Of a DNA stretch of 64,000 nucleotides, positions 51,580 through 59,137 are shown one piece after another. A program made the position numbers and the translations under genes. Location of the stretch: assembly GCA_900541675.1 (NCBI GenBank), contig UQKU01000001.1, positions 1 through 64,000 on the forward strand, given 5' to 3'. Within the stretch, counting starts at the first letter, position 1; every line of letters starts with the position of its first letter. This stretch comes from an uncultured Collinsella sp. Its GTDB lineage: Bacteria; Actinomycetota; Coriobacteriia; Coriobacteriales; Coriobacteriaceae. The notes under the pieces are model-generated. The model saw only the letters and a program-made list of their open reading frames with translations. It was not told the DNA's origin and searched no databases.

Positions 51580-52284
51580 TTACAAGTAGAACTTCAGTCG
51601 CTCGGTGCAGTACACCTGACGGGAGATGAAGAGCGGCTCGCCGCTTGGGGCATAGCGCCTATCGACAAACAGAAGCAGCGAAGAGTCCAGCTCCACGTTA
51701 AGGTATGCCGCCTCGAGCTCGCTCGCATAGCAGACCTCGAGCGTACGCGTGTTGGGGCCCATCTTGATCCCCTGGCGATCGAGTACCGCCATCAGCGAAT
51801 CATCGAGGGACTCATGCTCCAAAAAAGAAAGCGCAGCGGAATAGCTATTGGTTTCCAGCATCGTGGGCTTGCCATCCACAAGGCGCAGACGACGACTACG
51901 CAATACCTTTTGGGTATCGTCTACGCCCAGGAACTTCGCGTCTCGCAGGCTTGGGAAGTCCCAGCCCATTTCGAGAACCCTGGTAGACGCCTGTTTGCCC
52001 GCAAGCTGGCACGAATGGGTAAAGCTCTCACGGTCGTCCGCGGCATACATCTGCGTGTCCGACGAAACAAACGTGCCCTTGCCGCGGGCCCTCTCAACAA
52101 GCCCAGCATCTTCCATTTCTTTAATTGCGGAGCGAACCGTTATTCGGCTCACGCCAAATTGCTCGATAAGCTCCGCCTCGGTCGGGAGCTTATCTCCCGG
52201 GCGGTACGTGCCGTTGGCGATCGAATCAGAAAGCGCACGAACAATCTGTTTGTACAGGGGAATAACGCTATTTGCTTCAACCAT
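51580..52284 (-). CDS. GntR/UTRA-family transcriptional regulator of the PTS operon
   Basis: 234 residues. The winged helix lies at about 1-70 (VIPLYKQIVRALSDSIANGTYR, PTEAELIEQFGVSRITVRSAI, RGKGTFV) and the UTRA effector domain follows (to YCTERLKFYL), which in relatives binds a sugar phosphate. ATG 52284 is preferred because AAAGG is too close to the ATG at 52293. It lies directly upstream of and in line with the PTS genes, so it likely controls them and itself. Confidence 0.92.
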   Translation of the reverse strand: MVEANSVIPLYKQIVRALSDSIANGTYRPGDKLPTEAELIEQFGVSRITVRSAIKEMEDAGLVERARGKGTFVSSDTQMYAADDRESFTHSCQLAGKQASTRVLEMGWDFPSLRDAKFLGVDDTQKVLRSRRLRLVDGKPTMLETNSYSAALSFLEHESLDDSLMAVLDRQGIKMGPNTRTLEVCYASELEAAYLNVELDSSLLLFVDRRYAPSGEPLFISRQVYCTERLKFYL

Positions 52285-52493
52285 ATCAACCATACCTTTA
52301 CAAGGAATCAGCAGCTTATAGATAAATGTCTATATTGTATTAGAACTTTTTAGCACTCCACGCCATTTCCTATAATGTTTTAGCAAACGAGGGGTTATTT
52401 TGCGTAAGCGGTGTAGAGTCCATCCATTTCCGCATACAACTTCAATCTGATGGCGGTATATGCATCCGATAAGCCGATTGATTTTTATCTTCT

Positions 52494-52682
52494 ACCTGTC
52501 TCACATTCATCCCTCGTCGTAGAGATGAATGCGAGGTGAGAGATACGTAGTTGACGCACGAGCGTGGTTATTTGGACGGTTTCTAGGCTTTTGGCGGCCG
52601 ATTTCGTCCGAAAATCCACTGCTATTTGGCGGGCGTCCGAATTTCCACGCTCGTGTGTCCGAAAATCCACGCTCGTGCGGCA
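52494..52682. repeat. Composite repeat: GAGAGA palindrome plus GTCCGAAAATCCACGCTCGT units
   Basis: A hairpin at 52510-52545 (CACATTCATC/GATGAATG) is followed by GAGAGATACGTAGTTGACGC and ACGAGCGTGGTTATTTGGACGG. Direct units GTCCGAATTTCCACGCTCGTGT and GTCCGAAAATCCACGCTCGT follow at about 52636 and 52658, with a degenerate one at about 52609. The ACGAGCGTGG part is the inverse of the units. It lies 80 bases before the M16C gene; the 52285-52493 part shows nothing else. Confidence 0.7.
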
Positions 52683-52764
52683 GATTGGTCGAAGGCCCCA
52701 TATGGGTATACTCTCGAGGATTCGACTCGATTCGCCCCCGCTGGGGCGTCAAAGGAGACTGCAT

Positions 52765-55700
52765 ATGTCCACTACCTCAACCGACCCGCGCGCCGTTGCC
52801 GCCGCGCTGCTGGTGCCCGGCACTACCTGCCACGGCTTTGCCGTCGAGCGCCGCGAGACCGTGCCCGAGCTCGACTCGGACGCCTACGTGCTGCGCCACG
52901 CCGCCTCGGGCGCTCGCCTGCTGTACCTGGCATGCGACGACGAAAACAAGGCCTTTGCCATTGGCTTTAAGACGCCGCCGGCCGATTCCACCGGCGTGTT
53001 CCATATTCTTGAGCATTCGGTGCTTTGCGGATCGGCCAAGTTTCCCGTCAAGGAGCCGTTTGTCGACCTGATCAAGAGCTCCATGCAGACGTTCCTCAAC
53101 GCCATGACCTACCCCGATAAGACCATCTACCCCGTTGCCACCACCAACGAACAGGATCTGTACAACCTGATGGACGTGTACCTGGACGCGGTGTTCAACC
53201 CGGCCATCTATACCAAGCCCACCATTTTTGAGCAGGAGGGCTGGCACTACGAGCTGGACCTGCCGGAGGGCGCCGAGGGCGAGGGCAGCGCCGCGAGCCT
53301 GCGCGAGGGCACGCTGCGCTATAACGGCGTGGTGTTCAACGAGATGAAGGGTGCGCTGTCCGACCCCATGAGCGTGCTGGACGACGCCGTCAACGCCGCG
53401 CTCTATCCCGACACCGCCTATGCGCACGAGAGCGGCGGCGACCCGCGCGCGATTCCCGCGCTCACCTACGAGCAGTTCCTGGACACGCACGCGCGCCACT
53501 ACAATCCTTCCAACTCTTATATAACGCTCTATGGCGACCTGGATGTGAACCGCGCGCTGGCATTTTTGGACGAGCGCTACCTGTCGCAGCCGAGTGCCGC
53601 GAGCCGCCGCATGGACGCTGCCGTCGCCGCCGGCGAGGACCCGTCCACGCTGGCGCCCAATCCGCTGGACGTGCAGGCGCCTGTGACCTGCGAGTATAAG
53701 CGCGTCGAGATGGCTACCACGCCCGAGAACGCCCTGGTAGGCCTAGGCCTTGTGCTGGGCAGCGCACTCGACCGCAAGCGCACGATCGCAGCGGATATCC
53801 TGTTCGAGGCGTTGCTGGGTTCCAACGAAGCGCCGGTTAAGAAGGCCATTCTGGCCGCCGGCCTGGGCGGCAACGTGGTGAGCTACACCGCGGCCGAGAG
53901 CCTGCAGCCCTACGAGCTCATCATGCTGCAAAACGCGCAGCCCGGCGTGGCGCGTGAGCTGCGCCGCGTGTTCCAGGACGCCTGCCGCGACCTGTGCGAG
54001 CACGGCGTTCCGCGCGAGCGCCTGGAAGCTATCATCAGCAGCAACGAATACGACCTGCGCCAGCGCGACTACGGTATCGCCGACGGCGTGGCCATTGCGT
54101 GCGACGCGCTGAGCACCTGGCTCTACGATGACGACGCCGTGACGCTGGCACTCAAGTACGGCCCGGTGTACGAGGAGCTGCGAGGTGAGCTGGACGGCAG
54201 CTATTTTGAGGACCTGCTGCGCGAGCTGGTGCTGGAAAACGACCACATGGCGCTGGTCGAGCTGGTGCCGGTGGACGCCGCCGAGGGTTCGGAGAGTGCC
54301 GAAGCCGCCGAGCTGGCAGCCAAGCGCGACGCCATGACCGATGCCGAGCTGGCCGACGTGGTCGAGCGCACGGCTGCGCTGCGTGCCGCGCAGGAGGCCG
54401 AGGACACGCCCGAGGCCAAGGCCACGCTGCCGCACCTGCGCGTGTCCGACATTGGCGAGGCGCGCCCCGAACCGTCGCTGGTCGTGGACACGACCGCGCC
54501 CATCCCCTGTCTGCGCCACGACATCCCTACCAACCGCCTGGCCTACGCCATGCAGTATTTCGACCTGAGCTGCGTCGCGTTTGAGGACCTGCCCTATGTG
54601 ACGCTGCTCTGCCGCCTGCTTAAGCAGCTGCCCACGCGCGAGCACTCGGCCGAGGAACTCGACAACTTGCTCGCTGGCAAGCTGGGCTTTTTGAGCTTTA
54701 CGACCGAAGTCATGACCCAGCCCGACGTGGACGGCGTGCGCCCCTACCTGCTGGTGAGCGCCGGCGCCCTGTCCGAAAAGATCGACGCGCTGGCGAGCCT
54801 GCCGCGCGAGGTGTGGTCGAGCACGCTGTTGCTCGATGCTGACGCCGACCGCGTGCGCGACGTGCTCACGCAGATTCGCATTGGGCTTGAGCAAGGCTTT
54901 ATCAACAACGGACACTCGGCGGCACTCGGCCGCGCTATGAGCTACAGTTCGCCTTCGGCCGCGGTGCGCGAGCAGCTTTCGGGCGTGGATTTCTACCTGT
55001 TCCTGCGCGATCTTCTCGACCACTTTGGCGAGCGCCTGGACGGCCTGCGTGCCAAGCTTGCCGAGCTGGCAGGCCGCATCTTTGTGGCCGACGGCTGCAT
55101 GGCGAGCTTTACCGGCAGCGATGAGGACTTTGACGCGTACTGGGCTGCCGCGGGCGACCTGGGGCTTGGCGCGGGCGACGGCGCTGCCAGCGGCACGCTC
55201 GTGGTGCCGGAGGCGCGCGACCGCCACGAGGCTTTCGTCATCCCCAGCGACATCTGCTTTGCCGCGCGTGCGTGCGATCCGCGTCGCCTGGGCATTGACG
55301 TGACAGGCGCTTGGGCCGTGGCTGCCAACGCGCTCTCCTACGACTACCTGTGGAACGAGATCCGCGTGAAGGGCGGTGCGTACGGCTGCGGATTCCGCGC
55401 AGCCGGCGAGCGCCAGACGGCGTTCTACACCTATCGCGACCCGGCGATCGATCCTTCGATTGAGCGCGTGGAGCGCGCGGGTGCATGGCTTGGCAGCTTT
55501 GAGCCCGACGAGGCCGCCTTTGAGGGCTTTATTGTGAGCTGCGTAAGCGGCATGGACGCGCCGGTGAAGCCGTACGCGCTCACCAAGCGCCGCAATACGA
55601 CCTACCTTGCGGGGCTCGATCCGCACGCACGCGAGGAGCGCCGCGCCCAGATGCTCGCCGCCACGCCCGGTGAGCTGCGCTCGCTCGGCGCCGACGTGAC

Positions 55701-55797
55701 GCGTATCGCGACCGAGTCACCGACCTGCGTCTTTGGCGGCCGTGACGTCATCGCCAAGAGCAACGCCGACTTTAACGTCGTCGACCTGATGGGCTAA
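52765..55797 (+). CDS. M16C metalloprotease (presequence protease/HypA-like)
   Basis: 1010 residues from MSTTSTDPRAVAAAL behind AAAGGAGACTGCAT; a longer frame upstream runs through the repeats and is rejected. The inverted zinc motif HILEH is at 80-84 with the downstream glutamate region near NEMKGALSDP, and an M16C-associated domain follows in the middle. The last part (KGGAYGCGFRAAGERQTAFYTYRDP) is the second M16 half. Enzymes of this type form a closed chamber that degrades peptides. No signal peptide, so it is cytosolic. It is monocistronic. Confidence 0.93.
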   Translation: MSTTSTDPRAVAAALLVPGTTCHGFAVERRETVPELDSDAYVLRHAASGARLLYLACDDENKAFAIGFKTPPADSTGVFHILEHSVLCGSAKFPVKEPFVDLIKSSMQTFLNAMTYPDKTIYPVATTNEQDLYNLMDVYLDAVFNPAIYTKPTIFEQEGWHYELDLPEGAEGEGSAASLREGTLRYNGVVFNEMKGALSDPMSVLDDAVNAALYPDTAYAHESGGDPRAIPALTYEQFLDTHARHYNPSNSYITLYGDLDVNRALAFLDERYLSQPSAASRRMDAAVAAGEDPSTLAPNPLDVQAPVTCEYKRVEMATTPENALVGLGLVLGSALDRKRTIAADILFEALLGSNEAPVKKAILAAGLGGNVVSYTAAESLQPYELIMLQNAQPGVARELRRVFQDACRDLCEHGVPRERLEAIISSNEYDLRQRDYGIADGVAIACDALSTWLYDDDAVTLALKYGPVYEELRGELDGSYFEDLLRELVLENDHMALVELVPVDAAEGSESAEAAELAAKRDAMTDAELADVVERTAALRAAQEAEDTPEAKATLPHLRVSDIGEARPEPSLVVDTTAPIPCLRHDIPTNRLAYAMQYFDLSCVAFEDLPYVTLLCRLLKQLPTREHSAEELDNLLAGKLGFLSFTTEVMTQPDVDGVRPYLLVSAGALSEKIDALASLPREVWSSTLLLDADADRVRDVLTQIRIGLEQGFINNGHSAALGRAMSYSSPSAAVREQLSGVDFYLFLRDLLDHFGERLDGLRAKLAELAGRIFVADGCMASFTGSDEDFDAYWAAAGDLGLGAGDGAASGTLVVPEARDRHEAFVIPSDICFAARACDPRRLGIDVTGAWAVAANALSYDYLWNEIRVKGGAYGCGFRAAGERQTAFYTYRDPAIDPSIERVERAGAWLGSFEPDEAAFEGFIVSCVSGMDAPVKPYALTKRRNTTYLAGLDPHAREERRAQMLAATPGELRSLGADVTRIATESPTCVFGGRDVIAKSNADFNVVDLMG

Positions 55798-55805
55798 CGC
55801 ACGGC

Positions 55806-55848
55806 AAAGGTAGATTTTTGGGACATGCCTGAAAATCTACCTTTTCTT
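55806..55848 (+). terminator. Terminator of the M16C gene, also a dispersed palindrome (copy 1)
   Basis: AAGGTAGATTTT and AAAATCTACCTT pair, followed by TTCTTTT. The loop GGGACATGCC is shared with an inverted copy at 60163-60201, so this terminator belongs to a repeat family. Confidence 0.8.
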
Positions 55849-55873
55849 TTGCCGCTGCTTGGGCGGGGCAGCT

Positions 55874-56058
55874 CACCCCGTCCCACCAGTTTGTCTCGAT
55901 CTGTAACATCTAGGCGGCAATATTGGCTCCAGATGTTACAAATCGAGACGTTTCCGGATGACGCCGGCCCTTTGTCTCAATCTGTAACAACTAGGTCCAA
56001 TTTTGCCGAGTTACTGTTACAGATCGAGACAAACCGCCGCAGACACCCGTCCCACCAG
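55874..56058. repeat. Tandem TTTGTCTCGATCTGTAACA hairpins between direct repeats
   Basis: Two palindromes (about 55890-55952 and 55970-56034) use arms TTTGTCTCGATCTGTAACA and its complement with different loops. The pair is bracketed by CACCCCGTCCCACCAG (55874-55889) and CACCCGTCCCACCAG (56044-56058). That could be a target-site-like duplication. The rest of the gap before hicA (56059-56159) holds the hicAB promoter region. Confidence 0.75.
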
Positions 56059-56159
56059 CAAAAACCACCACGAAGTGGCAGGTGCCTTTGTGTTGGTACG
56101 AACACTTATTCTATACGTACACATGTTCTATAGTAGGGGTGCTTGCATCGGACTTAAAT

Positions 56160-56180
56160 TGCAACTAGGATATAGTTGCA
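56160..56180 (+). promoter_or_regulatory. Probable HicB operator
   Basis: TGCAACTA and TAGTTGCA are perfect 8-bp half-sites with a 5-base spacer, 15 bases before the hicA start. TA antitoxins commonly bind such sites to repress their own operon. Confidence 0.65.
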
Positions 56181-56194
56181 GAATGTGAGGCGGG

Positions 56195-56458
56195 ATGACT
56201 CGGACCGATAAACTCATCGCCCAACTGCTTAGCTGCCCTTCGACGTATCGGTATACCGATTTTTTAAAAGTCATGACTTCATATGGCTTTGAAATGGACA
56301 ACAAAGGCAAGGCATCCGGATCGCGCGTTCGCTTCTACAGGCCATCAGATGGCAGGATGTTCGTAATGCACGCGCCGCATCCATCTGACGAATTGACGGC
56401 GGGGACCATTCGAAACATCGTTCGATTTCTGCAAGATGTCGGAGGTAGTCATGAGTAA
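56195..56458 (+). CDS. hicA: HicA-family toxin (mRNA interferase)
   Basis: 87 residues. It resembles HicA: LLSCPSTYRYTDFLKVMTSYGFE, GSRVRFYRPSDGRMFVMHAPHP with the catalytic His in the second part, and a final helix TIRNIVRFLQDVG. The family cleaves mRNA during translation. It overlaps the hicB start by eight bases. The promoter region holds a perfect palindrome. Confidence 0.88.
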   Translation: MTRTDKLIAQLLSCPSTYRYTDFLKVMTSYGFEMDNKGKASGSRVRFYRPSDGRMFVMHAPHPSDELTAGTIRNIVRFLQDVGGSHE

Positions 56459-56780
56459 CGTTTTGGCATACAAGGGTTATTTCGCCCCAGTCGAGTTCGA
56501 TGCCGAACAGCATGTGCTAACAGGTATGGTCACCGGCATTAGGGACGCAATCGTATTTGAAGGCTCCACAGCTGAAGAGGTGGAGCAATGCTTCCACGAC
56601 GCCGTCGACGATTACCTTGAGTTTTGCGCCGAGAAAGGCAAGGAGCCCGAGCGGGCTTTTAAGGGCTCGTTCAACGTAAGAACGGGCTCTGAGCTCCACA
56701 AGCAAGCGGCGCTGGCAGCGGCAAAGAAGGGCGAGTCACTCAATAAGTTTGTGACTGAGGCGATCGCTGCAGCGTTATAG
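56451..56780 (+). CDS. hicB: HicB-family antitoxin
   Basis: 109 residues from MSNVLAYKGYFAPVEF, ATG within GGAGGTAGTCATG. The N-terminal partial RNase H-like fold has VEFDAEQHVLTGMVTGIRDAI and FHDAVDDYLEFCAEKGKEPE, and the C-terminal ribbon-helix-helix reads SFNVRTGSELHKQAALAA then SLNKFVTEAIAA. It neutralises HicA and binds DNA. An earlier in-frame ATG at 56436 lacks a site. Confidence 0.9.
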   Translation: MSNVLAYKGYFAPVEFDAEQHVLTGMVTGIRDAIVFEGSTAEEVEQCFHDAVDDYLEFCAEKGKEPERAFKGSFNVRTGSELHKQAALAAAKKGESLNKFVTEAIAAAL

Positions 56781-56926
56781 CATTAACGCACAGGCCCAAA
56801 CAACCACGAAGGGCGCAGTTCACAGGCATATTTGCGGTGACTTTACTGCCCATATCGCGTTTGCCCAGATAAAAGCTGCCAAAATAAACCTGTCCCTTTT
56901 TGGCAGGCTTGGGAGATGAGGCTGGG

Positions 56927-57523
56927 ATGGATAAAGCTGAGTTGCGGCGGACGGTGATTGCCCGGCGCAATGCTATTGATTTGGATGTGCGGGCGGCAAA
57001 GTCCGCTGTTGTATGCGCGCGGCTTGTTGAGCTGATGGAGTCCAGCGACACTGCGGGCCAACGCACCGTTGCCGTCTATGCCGCCATGGGTTCCGAGGTC
57101 GACCCAGCCGCGTTTGCCGCCGCGGCCGTCGCGCGTGGCTGGCGCGTGGCCTATCCGTGCATGCTCTCGGCAACAGACGCCATGGCTTGTGGCCAGCGCA
57201 TGTGCATGCGGGCAGTTGCCGCCGGCGATGCGTCCTCGGCTCCGTTTATCGCCCACCCCACGCGGACCTTCGCGGCCGTGGACATCGACAGTGACCGCTT
57301 CCCTATCGTGCCTGCCGAAGCTCTCGACATGGTCGTCGTGCCGCTCGTAGCCTTCGACCGCGCCGGCGCGCGCCTGGGCTACGGCGGCGGCTGCTATGAT
57401 CGCTACCTGCCCACGCTCTCGCCCGCATGTCAAATCATCGGCATCGCCTTTGACGAGCAGCGTGTCGACCACATTCCCACCGACGCCCACGACCTGCCGC
57501 TGCCCCACATCATCAGCGCCTGA
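56927..57523 (+). CDS. 5-formyltetrahydrofolate cyclo-ligase
   Basis: 198 residues from MDKAELRRTVIARRNAI. The N-terminal basic helix, the phosphate-binding AAMGSEVDPAAFAAAAVARGW and the signature VPLVAFDRAGARLGYGGGCYDRYLP are all present. It converts 5-formyl-THF to 5,10-methenyl-THF in folate metabolism. The start at 56927 has GAGG upstream. It stands alone between hicAB and a repeat block. Length is slightly above the family average. Confidence 0.92.
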   Translation: MDKAELRRTVIARRNAIDLDVRAAKSAVVCARLVELMESSDTAGQRTVAVYAAMGSEVDPAAFAAAAVARGWRVAYPCMLSATDAMACGQRMCMRAVAAGDASSAPFIAHPTRTFAAVDIDSDRFPIVPAEALDMVVVPLVAFDRAGARLGYGGGCYDRYLPTLSPACQIIGIAFDEQRVDHIPTDAHDLPLPHIISA

Positions 57524-57548
57524 TCGCCGCTGTATCGCACCCGCAAGA

Positions 57549-57722
57549 TGAGCGTGGAAAATCTCCCACTTTGAGCCCCCTTACGAGCCAAAAGTGGGAG
57601 ATTATCCACGCTCATTCAACAAGCGTCCGAAAATCCACGCTCGTGTGTCCGAAAATCCACGCTCAACCAATACGCGTCCAGATTTCCACGCTCGTCCGTC
57701 CGGATTTCCACGCTCGTGCGGC
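57549..57722. repeat. Hairpin plus three to four CCGAAAATCCACGCTCGT units, downstream copy
   Basis: TGAGCGTGG...ATCTCCCACTTT (57549-57572) pairs with AAAGTGGGAGAT..CCACGCTCA (57591-57614). Four units GTCC-[GA]-[GA]-[AT]-x-TCCACGCTC follow at about 57627, 57649, 57676 and 57697. The block ends 20 bases beyond the orphan gene's stop. Confidence 0.8.
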
Positions 57723-57741
57723 TCAACGTCCTGCAACCGCC

Positions 57742-58704
57742 TCAACACGCACGCGGCACGCCGGCAACTTTGAGTTTGCGATCGAGCTTTGACGGGTCCC
57801 TCAAATCATCCCAGCACAAGCGCACGATCTTGCAGTTATCAAGCAGCGAAAGCCTCGACTCGCGCTGGCGCTCATCAAATTGCGCCTTTGCGAGCTTGCC
57901 CTCCTCCGCCGCCTTCTCACTTTTAACGAATCCGTCGAACTCACCGATAATCAGCTGGTCGCCCACACGCCACAAGTAGTCAACTCGATACGGCCGCCCC
58001 GGCTCAACCGGGTCGAACAGCTCAACTTGCAGCTCCGGCGTCTGCCAGCCGCGCTCAATCATCAGAGCACGCGCCTTGGACTCGCCACCGCTTTCCGATA
58101 GGCCATCGGCACACCGCGCAACACTTCGCGCCGTCACAACACCGCGACGATTTAAGCCAAGCTTGTTGATTGCCTCAACGAGATGCTCCTTCGACAACAG
58201 CTGCTCATGAAGCGCCGAGTCCGCAATGATCAGTCCCTCGACAAACGATGCATCGACCAGGCAATCCGTAATCGTTTGATCGATATCGGTCACGGCAATA
58301 TCCATCTGGATTGCCCGTGTTTGACGAGCATAACGATGGCGAATCACCTGAGAGCCGGGCGTCGTCGATTGCGCCGGCGCCACGGCGATATGGATGTGCG
58401 CCAAATTGGCATGCGAAACCGAAAGGCCATAGATAACAGCCGCCGTATAGGAGCAAAACGTCCAGTCGGGATGCTTTTGCGCAAGGGCCCGCACCCGATG
58501 CAGATAACGCTGCCGAAACTTGAGCTCGGACCAATAATCCGGACGCGCATACAGCCCCGGCATGACCGCCTCTAGACTTCCCGCCGCCACCCGCCGCTCA
58601 ATCTGCTTTGCCTCCGCCGTCGTGCGTGCGTACACGCAGCTCATCTGCTGTTCGCATGCTTTAATGTGACTTGTAAGCCTTTGATTCGCCGTCATGTTTC
58701 CCAT
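57742..58704 (-). CDS. Orphan AbiEi-like/DUF559-type protein
   Basis: 320 residues from MGNMTANQRLTSHIKACE, ATG behind GGGAGG; longer starts are less likely. Residues 30-170 resemble AbiEi-type proteins (RVAAGSLEAVMPGLYARP, WTFCSYTAAVIYGL, IAVTDIDQTITDCL). The C-terminal part has YRVDYLWRVGDQLIIGEFDG then FDERQRESRL, a DUF559/Vsr-like PD-(D/E)XK pattern. It has no partner gene (no AbiEii toxin). Direct copies of a repeat block flank it at 57549-57722 and 59001-59098, and TTTGGTCAG boxes lie 37 bases before its start. Function unknown. Confidence 0.75.
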   Translation of the reverse strand: MGNMTANQRLTSHIKACEQQMSCVYARTTAEAKQIERRVAAGSLEAVMPGLYARPDYWSELKFRQRYLHRVRALAQKHPDWTFCSYTAAVIYGLSVSHANLAHIHIAVAPAQSTTPGSQVIRHRYARQTRAIQMDIAVTDIDQTITDCLVDASFVEGLIIADSALHEQLLSKEHLVEAINKLGLNRRGVVTARSVARCADGLSESGGESKARALMIERGWQTPELQVELFDPVEPGRPYRVDYLWRVGDQLIIGEFDGFVKSEKAAEEGKLAKAQFDERQRESRLSLLDNCKIVRLCWDDLRDPSKLDRKLKVAGVPRAC

Positions 58705-58740
58705 GTCGCCTCCCATATCTTGGAACGGCGCAAACGTACC

Positions 58741-58800
58741 AGACGGTTTCATGCGAAGTCTGACCAAATACCGTCTAGGCACTGACCAAATGCTTGACGG
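58741..58800. repeat. TTTGGTCAG-box repeat upstream of the AbiEi-like gene
   Basis: Two CTGACCAAA boxes (58760-58768 and 58782-58790) and CTTGACGG at 58793-58800; an inverted CCGTC/GACGG element is present. Related to 4528-4591 and 38406-38478. The following 58801-59000 shows no convincing gene. Confidence 0.55.
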
Positions 58801-59000
58801 TTTTGGACGTTTTAGGCTGATGGCTTATATCTGCAGGTAGGGCGGTTGTCGAGAGGTCCCTGTCTCCACAATTTGATGCCTTGGTCCATCGGATTATCAG
58901 AAAGAAAAACCCGTCGAGATTCAAGACCACGCCAAATGCGACTTTATTTCTACACGCACCGTCTCTTAGCCGAGCCATCGGCATCTACATGCCTAAAAAA

Positions 59001-59098
59001 TGAGCGTGGATAATCTCCCGTTTTGAGCCTAGTTTCAAGCCAAAAGTGGGAGATTATCCACGCTCGATTTGTAAACGTCCGAAAATCCACGCTCGTCA
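59001..59098. repeat. Hairpin plus CCGAAAATCCACGCTCGT unit, upstream copy
   Basis: TGAGCGTGGATAATCTCCC pairs with GGGAGATTATCCACGCTCG (59001-59066) and one unit GTCCGAAAATCCACGCTCGT follows at 59078. Same order and orientation as 57549-57722, so the two copies are direct repeats on either side of the orphan gene. Confidence 0.8.
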
Positions 59099-59137
59099 TG
59101 CCGTGAGCACAGTCACAGTCGCAGCCACGGCCGCAGC

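Noticed and set aside
57620..57722. Regular units resembling a CRISPR array
   Set aside because: Units of about 22 bp follow each other with no unique spacers of constant length and no cas genes; they are simple tandem/dispersed repeats.
57742..58704. Complete AbiE toxin-antitoxin system
   Set aside because: No AbiEii nucleotidyltransferase gene adjoins; the gene stands alone and carries a nuclease-like C-terminus.
58775..58984. Small minus-strand open frame of 69 codons
   Set aside because: No ribosome binding site, overlaps a repeat, and no recognisable sequence.
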